A DNA stretch of 64,000 nt from Sulfuritalea sp. Lineage in GTDB: Bacteria; Pseudomonadota; Gammaproteobacteria; Burkholderiales; Rhodocyclaceae. A program made the translations under genes and the position numbers. Shown here piece after piece: positions 34,194 through 43,589 of the stretch. The notes beneath the pieces were generated by a model, which saw nothing but the letters and a program-made list of their open reading frames with translations, was not told the DNA's origin and did no database searches. The stretch covers positions 1 to 64,000 of the forward strand of contig JAUSCI010000003.1 in assembly GCA_030651305.1 (NCBI GenBank). The letters are read 5' to 3'. The first letter of the stretch is position 1; every line of letters begins with the position of its first letter.

Positions 34194-35507
34194 TCAGAAT
34201 CCGATGCCGAGGAACTCGCTGATCCTGTCGGCCGCGTAATCGAGCATTTCGGTGGTGAGCCCCGGATAGACGCCAATCCAGAAACTGCGTTCGGTGATTA
34301 TGTCGGCGTTGGTCAGGGTTCCGGCGACGCGGTAGCCTCGGCCCTGCATGTAGGGCTGGCGGGTGACGTTTCCCGCAAACAGCAGGCGGGTGCCGATCTT
34401 GTGCTGATCGAGGTAGCGCAACAGGTCTACCCGACTGCAAGGGGCATTCTCGCGCAGGGTCAGCAGAAATCCGAACCACGACGGATTGCTGTTCGGCGTC
34501 GCTTCCGGCAGGATCAGGAATTCCTCGCACGCTTTCAAACGCATCTTCAGGTGAGCAAAGTTGCTTCGCCGCGCGGCAATGAATTCATCCAGGTGGGCCA
34601 TTTGGGCGACCCCCAGCGCGGCCTGCATGTCGGTGATCTTGAGGTTGTAGCCGGCGTGCGCATAAGTGTATTTGTGGTCATAGCCACAGGGCAGCGCACC
34701 CAATTGCCAATCGAAGCGCTTGCCGCAGGTGTTGTCTTTTCCCGGGGCGCAGTAGCAATCGCGGCCCCAGTCGCGGAATGACTCGATGGCTCTCGCGAGT
34801 AGCGGGTCGTTGGTGAATACGGCGCCGCCTTCGCCGGTGGTGATGTGGTGGCCCGGGTAGAAGCTCAGGGTGCCGACATGGCCGAAGGTGCCGACGCTGC
34901 GATCATCGTAGGTGGCGCCGAAGGCATCGCAGCAATCCTCGATCAGCCACAGGCCATGGTGGTCGGCCAGCGCGCGAAGCGCGGTGGCTTCGAACGGATT
35001 GCCCAGGGCATGGGCCAGCATGATGGCGCGGGTGCGCGGGCCGATGGCGGCGGCGATGGTTGCCGCGCAGGGGTTGTAGGTGGGCAGTTCCGAATCGACG
35101 AAAACGGGAACCAGGCCGTTCTGCAGGATCGGGTTGATGGTGGTGGGGAAGCCCGCGGCGGCGGTGATGACTTCATCCCCGGGTTTCAAGGCGCGTTCGC
35201 CCAGCAAGGGCGACGTCAGCGCGGAAAGCGCCAGCAGGTTGGCCGACGAACCGGAATTGACCGTGAGCGCACGCGCCACGCCGATGCCTGCCGCGATCTG
35301 TTTTTCGAACTCGTCGTTGAAGCGACCGGTGGTAAGCCAGCCGTCGAGGGCGGCATCCACCAAGGCAACGTAGGCTTCCGCATCGAGTACCCGTCCGGCG
35401 GGCGGCACCGCGTTTTGTCCCGCTACGAAGGGCGCGCGTTGCTCTTTCTGCGCGGCATAGTCGCGCACCCGTGCGAGGATTTGTTGGCGTTGTTCTTCGA
35501 GTGTCAT
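34194..35507 (-). CDS. rfbH: CDP-4-keto-6-deoxy-D-glucose 3-dehydratase (E1)
   Basis: A 437-aa PMP-dependent, iron-sulfur dehydratase that removes the 3-hydroxyl of CDP-4-keto-6-deoxyglucose with the help of an E3 reductase. The usual catalytic lysine of the DegT family is replaced by histidine at [14 protein letters not shown], with His220 in the position known for Yersinia E1. The four [2Fe-2S] cysteines of that enzyme are also present at the same numbers: Cys193, Cys251, Cys253 and Cys261 ([12 protein letters not shown]). This makes the assignment strong. It overlaps rfbG by 4 bases. No E3 reductase gene is in the window. Confidence 0.95.
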   Translation of the reverse strand: MTLEEQRQQILARVRDYAAQKEQRAPFVAGQNAVPPAGRVLDAEAYVALVDAALDGWLTTGRFNDEFEKQIAAGIGVARALTVNSGSSANLLALSALTSPLLGERALKPGDEVITAAAGFPTTINPILQNGLVPVFVDSELPTYNPCAATIAAAIGPRTRAIMLAHALGNPFEATALRALADHHGLWLIEDCCDAFGATYDDRSVGTFGHVGTLSFYPGHHITTGEGGAVFTNDPLLARAIESFRDWGRDCYCAPGKDNTCGKRFDWQLGALPCGYDHKYTYAHAGYNLKITDMQAALGVAQMAHLDEFIAARRSNFAHLKMRLKACEEFLILPEATPNSNPSWFGFLLTLRENAPCSRVDLLRYLDQHKIGTRLLFAGNVTRQPYMQGRGYRVAGTLTNADIITERSFWIGVYPGLTTEMLDYAADRISEFLGIGF

Positions 35508-36583
35508 GGTGTCGCAGTGTAGTCGTCGATCTGGGCCAGCGTCAGGGCACGAATGTGGGCGCTGTCCTTGGGATTGGCATGCCAGGCGCGATACCAGTCC
35601 AGTGTATGGTGCAGGGCCTGGCCGGCGTTCCAGCGCGGGTTCCAGCCAAGCGCGGCGCGTGCATGCGTGGCATCGAGGCGCAGGGTTTCGGTTTCTTTCT
35701 GGAAGTTGGTGTTGGCAATTTCAACCCGAGCATTCCCGCCCCAAAGTCGTGCGCAGCGTTCGGCGACTTCGCCCACCGTCAGATGGTCGGTTTCCGTCGG
35801 ACCGAAGTTCCAGGCTCGCGCATGGCGGGCGCCCTCGTCGCTGCACAAATGTTCCGCCAGCAGCAGGTAGCCGGCGAGGGCTTCGAGTACATGCTGCCAC
35901 GGCCGAATGGCATCGGGCATGCGCAGGGACAGTGGATTCCCGGCGTGAAAGGCGCGGATGATGTCGGGCAGCAGGCGGTGCGCCGCCCAGTCGCCGCCAC
36001 CGATCACGTTGCCGGCGCGTGCGGTGGCGATGCGCGGCGTGTCGTCGGCATTGAAGAACGATTCGCGCCACGAGGCCGTGGCGATTTCCGCGCAACTCTT
36101 GCTGGCGCTGTAGGGGTCCTTGCCACCCAGCGGATCGCCTTCGCGCAGGGGTTCGCCAGCGGCCGACGGGACATAGCATTTGTCACTGGTGACGACGACG
36201 GCAGCTTCTACCGTTGGAACGTCGCGTATCGCGTCCAGCAGATTGAGGGTGCCTGTGACGTTGGCGGCGAAGGTATCTCGCGCGAATCGATAGCCATCCG
36301 CAACCGTGGCTTGCGCGGCGAGATGGAAGACGACGCTGGCACCGCTGTCGCGCAGCGCTCCGGCGAGCGCATCGTAGTCGCGAATGTCGCCACGGATCGA
36401 CCTGATGCCCTGGTCCACCTGCGCGGCCTCGAACAGATTCGGCTGTGTCGACGGCGCCAGCGAAAACGCCGTCACTCCAGCGCCGACTTTCTGCAGCCAT
36501 AGCGCTAGCCAGGCGCCCTTGAACCCGGTGTGGCCAGTGAGAAACACTTTGCGGCCGCTCCAGAAGCTTGGGTTTATGCCCAT
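35504..36583 (-). CDS. rfbG: CDP-glucose 4,6-dehydratase
   Basis: A 359-aa extended SDR. NAD motif [16 protein letters not shown] (about residues 15-30), with the Lys-Gly typical of CDP-glucose dehydratases, the TSDKCY stretch (about 132-137) and the catalytic pair in [11 protein letters not shown] (about 155-165). It converts CDP-glucose to CDP-4-keto-6-deoxyglucose, the substrate of the neighbouring RfbH. It overlaps both rfbH and rfbF, so the three genes are translationally linked. Confidence 0.95.
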   Translation of the reverse strand: MGINPSFWSGRKVFLTGHTGFKGAWLALWLQKVGAGVTAFSLAPSTQPNLFEAAQVDQGIRSIRGDIRDYDALAGALRDSGASVVFHLAAQATVADGYRFARDTFAANVTGTLNLLDAIRDVPTVEAAVVVTSDKCYVPSAAGEPLREGDPLGGKDPYSASKSCAEIATASWRESFFNADDTPRIATARAGNVIGGGDWAAHRLLPDIIRAFHAGNPLSLRMPDAIRPWQHVLEALAGYLLLAEHLCSDEGARHARAWNFGPTETDHLTVGEVAERCARLWGGNARVEIANTNFQKETETLRLDATHARAALGWNPRWNAGQALHHTLDWYRAWHANPKDSAHIRALTLAQIDDYTATP

Positions 36584-37344
36584 AGTTTCCAGGGTGCGTT
36601 GCCGGTAGCCCAGAGCTCATCCAGATGATTCTTGTCGCGCAAGGTGTCCATGGGTTGCCAGAAACCGTGATGGCGGAATGCCGCCAATTGCCCGCTTGCG
36701 GCCAATTGCTGCAGGGGCTCTCGTTCCCACAAGGTGTCATCACCCTCAATTTGATCGAGAGTTGCCGGCGAGAGCACGAAAAAGCCGCCGTTGATCCAGT
36801 CGCCATCGCCGCGGGGCTTTTCCTGGAAGCCTACTGCTCGTTTGCCCTCCAAGTCGAGCCGACCGAAGCGGCCGGGAGGTCGCACTGCCGTCACCGTAGC
36901 CAGGCATTGCTCGTCGCGATGAAACGCCAGCAGCGCACCGATATCGACGTCGGCCACCCCGTCGCCGTAGGTCATGCAGCAGTCCTCGTCATCCATAAAG
37001 CGACGAACCCGCCGAAGGCGGCCACCAGTCTGGGTATGTTCGCCAGTGTCCACCAGCGTGATGTTCCAGGGTTCGGAGTGATTTTGATGAAGGTCTACAC
37101 TGTTTTTCGCGAGGTTGATGGTTACGTCGGAGTTGTGCAGTGCCAAGTTGGAAAAGTACTCCTTCACCATGTAGCCCTTATAACCCAGGCAAATCACGAA
37201 ATCGGTGATGCCGAAGTGCGCATAACCCTTCATGATGTGCCAAAGGACCGGCTTGCCGCCGATTTCGACCATCGGCTTGGGGCGCAGCACTGTTTCTTCG
37301 GCCAGACGCGTACCTAGCCCGCCGGCAAGTATTACTGCTTTCAT
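36574..37344 (-). CDS. rfbF: glucose-1-phosphate cytidylyltransferase
   Basis: A 256-aa nucleotidyltransferase opening with [18 protein letters not shown], followed by [12 protein letters not shown], the sugar-nucleotide-binding signature. GDGVAD (about residues 127-132) holds the metal-binding aspartate. The length and the HNSDVTIN stretch match RfbF/AscA enzymes, which make CDP-glucose from CTP and glucose-1-phosphate. It is the first gene of the - operon. The 154 bases upstream are shared with the divergent sat gene; I could not assign a convincing promoter there for either direction. Confidence 0.95.
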   Translation of the reverse strand: MKAVILAGGLGTRLAEETVLRPKPMVEIGGKPVLWHIMKGYAHFGITDFVICLGYKGYMVKEYFSNLALHNSDVTINLAKNSVDLHQNHSEPWNITLVDTGEHTQTGGRLRRVRRFMDDEDCCMTYGDGVADVDIGALLAFHRDEQCLATVTAVRPPGRFGRLDLEGKRAVGFQEKPRGDGDWINGGFFVLSPATLDQIEGDDTLWEREPLQQLAASGQLAAFRHHGFWQPMDTLRDKNHLDELWATGNAPWKLWA

Positions 37345-37498
37345 GGGGGCAAATATTATCAGAGCCGCTGATCAGAGGCTTCGCGCAATCTATAAAACAA
37401 TCCCCTTATCCCTAAATAGAAATATTCACATTGGTGTCCCGAGGGAATTTGTTAGCCTTCGAAGATCAAAGAATAACCACACTTTTAGGAGGCTTGGC

Positions 37499-38713
37499 AT
37501 GGCGTTGGTCAATCCGCATGGCGGCGGCAGTCTGCGACCTTTGTTGCTGGAAGGCGAGGCGCTGATTGCCGAACTGGCCCGCGCCGCGGCGCTGCCCCGG
37601 GTCAAGGTCAGTTCGCGCGAAAAGGGCGACATCATCATGCTCGGCATCGGCGGTTTTACGCCGCTCGATGGCTTCATGACCCATGCCGACTGGCAGGGTG
37701 TCTGCGACGGCATGAAGACCGCCTCCGGCCTGTTCTGGCCGATCCCGATCACGCTATCCACCGACAAGGCGACCGCCGACGGCGTGAAGACCGGCGGCGA
37801 TATTGCCTTGGTTGACCCCGATGATGGTTCCATTCTGGCAACCATGCAGGTGACCGAGAAGTTCGCCATCGACAAGGCGCACGAATGCGCCACGGTGTTC
37901 AAGACCACCGACATCGAGCATCCCGGCGTCAAGATGGTCATGGAGCAGGGCGACATCAACCTGGCCGGTCCAATCAAGGTCCTCTCGCAAGGCGATTTCC
38001 CGGAGAAGTACGGCGATCTCTTCCTGTCACCGAAGCAGACCCGCGCGAAATTTGAGGAAATGGGCTGGAGCAAGGTTGCGGCTTTTCAGACGCGCAATCC
38101 GATGCACCGTTCGCATGAGTATCTGGCCAAGATCGCCATCGAGACCTGCGATGGCGTGCTGATCCACTCGCTGCTGGGCAACCTGAAGCCGGGCGACATT
38201 CCGGCCGACGTGCGTTCCGAGGCAATCGCCACGCTGGCCGAGCACTATTTCGTCAAGAACACCGCGCTGCAAGCGGGCTATCCGCTCGACATGCGCTATG
38301 CCGGCCCGCGCGAGGCGCTGCTGCATGCGCTGTTCCGCCAGAACTACGGCTGCTCGCACCAGATCGTAGGCCGCGACCATGCCGGTGTCGGCAGCTATTA
38401 CGGCCCCTTCGATGCCCATCACATTTTCGACGAGATTCCCAAGGGCGCGCTGGAGACCCAGCCGCTGAAGATCGACTGGACCTTCTGGTGTTTCAAGTGC
38501 GGCGGCATGGCGTCGGCGCGCACCTGCCCGCATGGCGATGCCGATCGTCTGATGTTGTCCGGCACCAAGCTGCGCAAGATGTTGTCCGAAGGCGGCGAAG
38601 TGCCCGCCGAGTTTTCGCGACCGGAGGTGCTGGAGGTGCTGCGCGCCTACTACGCCGGCATCGCCGAGCAAGACAAGGTCGAGGTCAAGTTGACCGGGCA
38701 TTCGGCCCGCTGA
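37499..38713 (+). CDS. sat: sulfate adenylyltransferase, dissimilatory type
   Basis: A 404-aa homomeric ATP sulfurylase. In sulfur oxidation it runs from APS and pyrophosphate to ATP and sulfate, giving substrate-level phosphorylation. Active-site motifs are [14 protein letters not shown] (about residues 193-206, QTRN and HxxH) and [12 protein letters not shown] (about 290-301). A C-terminal cysteine set (CFKCGG, TCPHGD) resembles the zinc site of bacterial dissimilatory enzymes. The ATG at 37499 has AGGAGG 6 bases upstream; the longer open frame is not supported by such a site. It is followed by aprB and aprA, the classical order. Confidence 0.96.
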   Translation: MALVNPHGGGSLRPLLLEGEALIAELARAAALPRVKVSSREKGDIIMLGIGGFTPLDGFMTHADWQGVCDGMKTASGLFWPIPITLSTDKATADGVKTGGDIALVDPDDGSILATMQVTEKFAIDKAHECATVFKTTDIEHPGVKMVMEQGDINLAGPIKVLSQGDFPEKYGDLFLSPKQTRAKFEEMGWSKVAAFQTRNPMHRSHEYLAKIAIETCDGVLIHSLLGNLKPGDIPADVRSEAIATLAEHYFVKNTALQAGYPLDMRYAGPREALLHALFRQNYGCSHQIVGRDHAGVGSYYGPFDAHHIFDEIPKGALETQPLKIDWTFWCFKCGGMASARTCPHGDADRLMLSGTKLRKMLSEGGEVPAEFSRPEVLEVLRAYYAGIAEQDKVEVKLTGHSAR

Positions 38714-38776
38714 AAGATCACCGTTTTATTTCAAGTGTTTTTTTGATTAACACCGCAACCGAGGAGTAGAAACCAA

Positions 38777-39253
38777 ATGCCAACCTTTGTTCGTACCGAG
38801 AAGTGCGATGGCTGCAAGGGGCAGGACAAGACCGCCTGCATGTACATCTGTCCGCACAACCTGATGAAACTGGACAAGGACGGTTCCGAAACCGGCCATG
38901 CCATGAAGGCCTTCAACCAGGAACCGGAGCAGTGCTGGGAGTGCTACTCCTGCGTCAAGATCTGCCCGCAGGGCGCCATCGAATGCCGTCACTACGCCGA
39001 CATCGTGCCGTTGGGCGGTTCGGTGCAGCCGCTGCGCGGCTCCGACTCGATCATGTGGACCATCAAGTTCCGCAATGGCACACTGAAGCGTTTCAAGTTC
39101 CCGATCCGTACCACGGCAGAAGGCTCGATCGATCCGTTCGGTGGCAAGCCGATGCCCAAGATGGCGGACTTGTCCTCGCCCGAGGTGTTCACCAAAGACG
39201 TGATGGGCGGTTACCGCACTGGCAACCTTGCCGAACTGATCCGCCGCAGCTAA
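38777..39253 (+). CDS. aprB: adenylylsulfate reductase beta subunit
   Basis: A 158-aa ferredoxin-like subunit carrying two [4Fe-4S] clusters, from CDGCKGQDKTACMYICP (about residues 10-26) and CWECYSCVKICP (about 54-65). The C-terminal tail (about 100-158) is the stretch that wraps around AprA in known structures. It passes electrons from the AprA flavin toward the Qmo complex when sulfite and AMP are oxidised to APS in the cytoplasm. GAGGAG precedes the ATG. It starts 63 bases after sat and 33 bases before aprA. Confidence 0.97.
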   Translation: MPTFVRTEKCDGCKGQDKTACMYICPHNLMKLDKDGSETGHAMKAFNQEPEQCWECYSCVKICPQGAIECRHYADIVPLGGSVQPLRGSDSIMWTIKFRNGTLKRFKFPIRTTAEGSIDPFGGKPMPKMADLSSPEVFTKDVMGGYRTGNLAELIRRS

Positions 39254-39286
39254 TTCACACAGCATCGACAAATCGAGGAACCAAAA

Positions 39287-41314
39287 ATGGCTGGAACTTT
39301 TGAAAAACCCGAAATCGTTCAGGAAGACCTGGACATTCTACTGATCGGCGGCGGCATGGCTTGCTGCGGCGCGGCTTATGAAGTGATGCGTTGGGCCGAG
39401 GCTGTCAAGGCCGAGACCGGCACCGAACTCAAGATCAAGATGGTGGACAAGGCAGCCGTGGATCGCTCCGGCGCCGTGGCGCAGGGCCTGTCCGCGATCA
39501 ACACCTATATCGGTCCGGATCTCGATCCGGCCGACTATGCGCGCATGGTCTCCAACGACCTGATGGGCATCACCCGCGACGATCTGACCTACGACATGGG
39601 TCGTGTCGTCGACGACTCCGTGCATCTGTTCGAGGAGTGGGGCCTGCCGATCTGGAAAACCGACGCCGACGGCGTTCGTCACGACGGCGCCGAGGCGCAG
39701 AAGGAGGGCATCCCTTCGCTCAAGGACGGCGGCAAGCCGGTGCGTTCGGGCAAGTGGCAGATCATGATCAACGGCGAGTCCTACAAGTGGATCGTCGCCG
39801 AAGCGGCGAAGAAGGCGCTGGGCCTGGATCGCATCCAGGAGCGCGTGTTCATCGTCAAGCTGGTGAATGACAAGAACGATCCGTCGCGCATTGCCGGCGC
39901 GGTCGGCTTCTCGGTGCGCGAGAACCGGATCTACATCTACAAGGCCAAGTCGGTATTGCTGGCCGCCGGAGGTTGCGTCAACCTGTTCCGTCCGCGTTCC
40001 GTGGGCGAAGGCTCGGGCCGCGCCTGGTATCCGGTGTGGAATGCAGGTTCGACTTATGCGATGGCGGCCGAAGCCGGCGCCGAACTGACCATGATGGAAA
40101 ACCGCTTCGTGCCGGCGCGCTTCAAGGACGGCTACGGTCCGGTCGGCGCCTGGTTCCTGCTGTTCAAGGCCAAGGCCATCAACGCCTATGGCGAAGACTA
40201 CATGGTCAAGAACAAGGAAATGCTCAACGACTATCCGCCTTACGGCCAGGCGGCCGTGCCGGCGTCCTGCCTGCGCAACCACCTGATGCTCAAGGAGATG
40301 AAGGACGGTCACGGCCCGATCTACATGGACACCGTTACCGCACTCGCCAAGCTGCGCGAAACCCTGACGCCGAAGGAGGTCAAGCACCTCGAATCCGAGG
40401 CTTGGGAAGACTTCCTCGACATGTGCGTCGGCCAGTGCGGCATCTGGGTTGGCGAGAACATCGAGCCCGAGAAGAAGATGTCCGAGCTGATGCCGACCGA
40501 GCCCTACCTGCTCGGCTCGCATTCCGGCTGCTGCGGCATCTGGGTCTCCGGCCCGACCGATCTTGGCGCACCGACGACCGAGGAGTATGACGGCATTCCG
40601 GCGCATCTGCCGAAGGGCTGGAACTGGGGCTATCGTTCGATGACCACGGTCAAGGGGCTGTTCACTGCCGGCGACGGCGTTGGTGCCTCGGGCCACAAGT
40701 TCTCCTCCGGGTCGCATGCCGAAGGGCGCTTGGCGTCGAAGGCGATGGTCAAGTACTGCATCGACAACAAGGACATGAAGGTCGAGCTGGATACCTCGCC
40801 TGAGCAGCTGGCCGAGGAAATCTACAAGCCGGTGCGTACCTTCCTCGAGCACAAGGATTACACCACGGCTATCGACGTCAATCCGCACTACATCACGCCC
40901 AAGATGCTGCAGATGCGTTTGCAGAAAATCATGGACGAGTACGTTGCCGGTTGCAGCACCTACTACAACACCAACGACAAGATGCTGGGGGTTGCCGAAG
41001 AGAAGCTCGAACTGCTCAAGGAAGATGCCGGCAAGATGCGCGCCAAGGATCTGCACGAGTTGCTGCGGGCCTGGGAAAACTATCACCGCATCCTCACCGC
41101 CGAAGCCCACATGAAGCACATCCAGTTCCGTGAAGAGAGCCGCTATCCCGGGTTCTACTATCGCACCGACAAGAACTTCGTCGACGAGAAGAACTGGCAC
41201 TGCTTCGTAAATTCGGTGTATGACAAGACCTCGCACAAGTGGACCTGCTTCAAGCGCAAGCACGTCGATCTGGTCGACAAGTCCAAGCTGTTCAAGGCCG
41301 CGGCGCCGCACTAA
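39287..41314 (+). CDS. aprA: adenylylsulfate reductase alpha subunit
   Basis: A 675-aa flavoprotein of the fumarate reductase family. The FAD motif is LLIGGGMACCGAAYE (about residues 17-31). Conserved AprA blocks include DRSGAVAQGLSAINTY (about 60-75), AEAGAELTMMENRFVPARFKD in the sulfite/APS pocket region, and GVGASGHKFSSGSHAEG (about 464-480). Length and order (sat-aprB-aprA) match sulfur oxidisers. Reverse APS reductase makes APS from sulfite plus AMP. The nearby qmo genes make it likely that this Apr is Qmo-linked rather than AprM-linked. A hairpin follows the stop. Confidence 0.97.
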   Translation: MAGTFEKPEIVQEDLDILLIGGGMACCGAAYEVMRWAEAVKAETGTELKIKMVDKAAVDRSGAVAQGLSAINTYIGPDLDPADYARMVSNDLMGITRDDLTYDMGRVVDDSVHLFEEWGLPIWKTDADGVRHDGAEAQKEGIPSLKDGGKPVRSGKWQIMINGESYKWIVAEAAKKALGLDRIQERVFIVKLVNDKNDPSRIAGAVGFSVRENRIYIYKAKSVLLAAGGCVNLFRPRSVGEGSGRAWYPVWNAGSTYAMAAEAGAELTMMENRFVPARFKDGYGPVGAWFLLFKAKAINAYGEDYMVKNKEMLNDYPPYGQAAVPASCLRNHLMLKEMKDGHGPIYMDTVTALAKLRETLTPKEVKHLESEAWEDFLDMCVGQCGIWVGENIEPEKKMSELMPTEPYLLGSHSGCCGIWVSGPTDLGAPTTEEYDGIPAHLPKGWNWGYRSMTTVKGLFTAGDGVGASGHKFSSGSHAEGRLASKAMVKYCIDNKDMKVELDTSPEQLAEEIYKPVRTFLEHKDYTTAIDVNPHYITPKMLQMRLQKIMDEYVAGCSTYYNTNDKMLGVAEEKLELLKEDAGKMRAKDLHELLRAWENYHRILTAEAHMKHIQFREESRYPGFYYRTDKNFVDEKNWHCFVNSVYDKTSHKWTCFKRKHVDLVDKSKLFKAAAPH

Positions 41315-41336
41315 TCATTGCCAGGCTGTAATATCC

Positions 41337-41364
41337 AGGCCGGAAGCCGAGAGGCTTCCGGCCT
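41337..41364 (+). terminator. hairpin after aprA
   Basis: A perfect 12-bp stem, AGGCCGGAAGCC (41337-41348) with GGCTTCCGGCCT (41353-41364), loop GAGA. There is only a short T-rich stretch after it, so it may be an attenuator or mRNA-stabilising hairpin as much as a terminator. It lies 30 bases before the next gene. Confidence 0.65.
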
Positions 41365-41393
41365 GATTCATTTGTATCGTCACGAGGTCTTTC

Positions 41394-42287
41394 ATGTCCC
41401 AGCCCGATATCCCCTTTCCCAACAGCCCGGTCGTCCCCAACATGGTGGAGGCGACGCATGTCATTCAGTTCTCCTGTCACAAGGGCATACGTTGCTGGAA
41501 CGCCTGCTGTTCCAACATCGACATATCGCTGACGCCGTATGACGTGCTGCGGCTGAAGACCCGCTTGGGCTTGACTTCCACCGAGTTCCTCAAGGACTAC
41601 ACGGTGCCCTACGAGATGGAAAAGGATGGCATTGCCGGGGTCAAGTTGCGCCCCGTCGAGGGTGGCACCGCCTGTCGTTTCATGAAGCCGGAGGGCTGCG
41701 GCATCTACGAAGACCGGCCGACCGCCTGTCGCTACTACCCGGTGGCCCTGCTCTCCATGCGCAGACAGGACGAATACGTTGATCGCGACTCTTACGCCAT
41801 CGTCAAGGAAGACCACTGCAAGGGCCACGAGGTCAATCGCCGTATCACCATCGCCGACTATCGCAAGGAACAAGGGCTCGACCAGTACGACGAACTCGCC
41901 CGCGGCTGGCGTCAACTGGTGCTGAAGAAGCAGTCCTCCGGGCCGTCGATCGGCAAACCGAGCCTGCGCAGCCGGCAACTGTTTTTCATGGCCTGCTACG
42001 ACATCGACCGCTTTCGGGAATTCGTCGGCGCGGAGTCTTTCGGCAAGCTGTTCGACCTGCCGCAAGCGGAAAAGGAAGCACTGCTGGCCGATGACGTGGC
42101 GCTGCTGCAGTTCGCCTTTCGCTTCCTGCGTCAGGTGATGTTTGGCGAAGAGAGTATTGCGCTCAACTCAGAGGCGGCCCAGGAGCGCCTCGCCAGGGCG
42201 CAGGAAATACGTCTTGTCGAAGAGCGTGAGGCCGCCAGGCGACGGGCGCTGGAGGCGGAACAGGACATGACTGACGACGGCGAATAG
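41394..42287 (+). CDS. YkgJ-family cysteine-rich metal-binding protein
   Basis: A 297-aa protein with the YkgJ (zinc/iron-chelating) cysteine pattern: FSCHKGIRCWNACCSN (about residues 24-39), then CRFMKPEGCGIYEDRPTACR (about 94-113). The C-terminal part (about 200-297) is helical and ends in a charged, Glu/Arg-rich tail. The biochemical role of the family is not established; iron-sulfur or metal binding is likely. Its place directly after aprA, on the same strand, suggests help in maturation or protection of Apr metal centres. That is inference only. Confidence 0.8.
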   Translation: MSQPDIPFPNSPVVPNMVEATHVIQFSCHKGIRCWNACCSNIDISLTPYDVLRLKTRLGLTSTEFLKDYTVPYEMEKDGIAGVKLRPVEGGTACRFMKPEGCGIYEDRPTACRYYPVALLSMRRQDEYVDRDSYAIVKEDHCKGHEVNRRITIADYRKEQGLDQYDELARGWRQLVLKKQSSGPSIGKPSLRSRQLFFMACYDIDRFREFVGAESFGKLFDLPQAEKEALLADDVALLQFAFRFLRQVMFGEESIALNSEAAQERLARAQEIRLVEEREAARRRALEAEQDMTDDGE

Positions 42288-42331
42288 ATCGCTCGAAGGC
42301 TTCTGCGTGACTCGATCTGAGGGGCAGTAAT

Positions 42332-43399
42332 TTACGCCAGACACTTGCCCAGCAGCCGCAGAAAGTTGCCTCCGACGCAGGCAGCAATATCTTCCCGGGT
42401 CAAGCCGGCTTTTCCCATTTCGGCCATCAAATCCGGAAGCGACGCAATCGATCGCCAGCCCTCGACCAGGCGCGGCAGGCCGCCGCCGCCGTCGGTGCCG
42501 AGGCCGCAATGTTCAATGCCCAGGCGCGCCTTCATCAGAACGATTTCCTCTGCCCAGTGCTTGAGTGTAGTTCTCTGCGAATTCTTTCCGGAATAGGCCA
42601 ACGGCCAGGTACAGACCAGCCCGCCAGTCTTCGCAATCGTTTCCATTTCCTGCCAGGTTCTCAAGCGTCGCGATCCGGCGCCTTCCTCCCCTTGGAGAAA
42701 CGGGCTCGTATGCGAATCGACCAGGGGCATGGCGCTCACTTCCGCGATGCCTTTCAGCGTGCCGGTCCTGGCATGGGCCACATCAATGACCATCCCCAAT
42801 TTATTCATTCTCTCGACGACTTGTACCCCGAACGGGCTTAACGGACCGTCCGAACTGGAGCGCTGATTGAAGCCGATCTCGTTGTCGCGCTCATGCATGA
42901 GCGTCATCAGTCGCACGCCGTATTCATGGAAGACATCCAGGTTCTGCAGCTTGCCTTCCAGTGCGTCGCCTCCCTCTATGGCCATCAGGCCCGCGGGCGC
43001 GGTGCGCGATGCAGTGAGCGCCTGAAGATCGGGGGACTTCAGCGCCAGGCGAACCTGCCCTTCCTCTTCCATGCGCCTGATCTTTCCCAGTTGATCTTTC
43101 GTATCCGCGAAAGGCGCCCCGGAACCACGCCGCATGTAAGCCACATCCCCGACCGCCGAAAACGAGCAGAGCGCCATGTTCAGCTTCTTCATGATTTCGA
43201 TCGTTGGCGTCGATGAATCGAACGAGCGACCGCCTTGCAGCGGGTAGGGATGGGCGTGCGGGTCGGCAATCAGCAGGTTCCTTGAATTGATTTCGGCATC
43301 GGAGGGTGGCTCCCCCGACTCCCTGCCGAAACTCCGCCCGCAGAAAACTGCGGACAGGCTGGTCGCAGCGCAATGGCCCAGAAACTTTCTTCTTTTCAT
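42332..43399 (-). CDS. membrane dipeptidase family (peptidase M19) protein with Tat-type signal
   Basis: A 355-aa protein of the renal dipeptidase-like M19 family: ADPHAHPYP (about residues 49-57) at the metal site start, LMAIEGGDALEG (about 139-150, the bridging Glu), VIDVAHAR and LVDSHTSP (about 200-230), and GLGTDGGGG near the end. The N-terminus MKRRKFLGHCAATSL has an RRxFL twin-arginine-like motif followed by a hydrophobic stretch, so export by Tat is likely. The ATG at 43399 is chosen for this signal; the frame stays open 63 codons upstream without family sequence. It points against sat-aprBA and with the qmo genes, and has no obvious sulfur role. Confidence 0.87.
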   Translation of the reverse strand: MKRRKFLGHCAATSLSAVFCGRSFGRESGEPPSDAEINSRNLLIADPHAHPYPLQGGRSFDSSTPTIEIMKKLNMALCSFSAVGDVAYMRRGSGAPFADTKDQLGKIRRMEEEGQVRLALKSPDLQALTASRTAPAGLMAIEGGDALEGKLQNLDVFHEYGVRLMTLMHERDNEIGFNQRSSSDGPLSPFGVQVVERMNKLGMVIDVAHARTGTLKGIAEVSAMPLVDSHTSPFLQGEEGAGSRRLRTWQEMETIAKTGGLVCTWPLAYSGKNSQRTTLKHWAEEIVLMKARLGIEHCGLGTDGGGGLPRLVEGWRSIASLPDLMAEMGKAGLTREDIAACVGGNFLRLLGKCLA

Positions 43400-43589
43400 G
43401 GTTTTCCCCGAAAGGCAGGAAACACCGTATAGCGCGGATCCCGGCCGCTGTCCACTTCGGAAAAGTCGGCGCTGATGAAGCAACTGCGCTACAAGGCGGT
43501 CGAGCAAAAGACGCTCTCCTCGCCGTAGCGGATGGCGGTACGGCGGCCACCGCCGCTGCGCCTGCCCGCGCCCAAGCGGTTGGGGCAAG

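Noticed and set aside
37345-37498. Promoters for rfbF and sat
   Set aside because: TATAAA (37391) and TAATAT-like boxes exist, but no matching -35 element at proper spacing was found for either direction.
39338-41311. A 657-codon open frame on the - strand
   Set aside because: It is exactly antisense to aprA, a gene with clear family motifs, and its own translation shows none.
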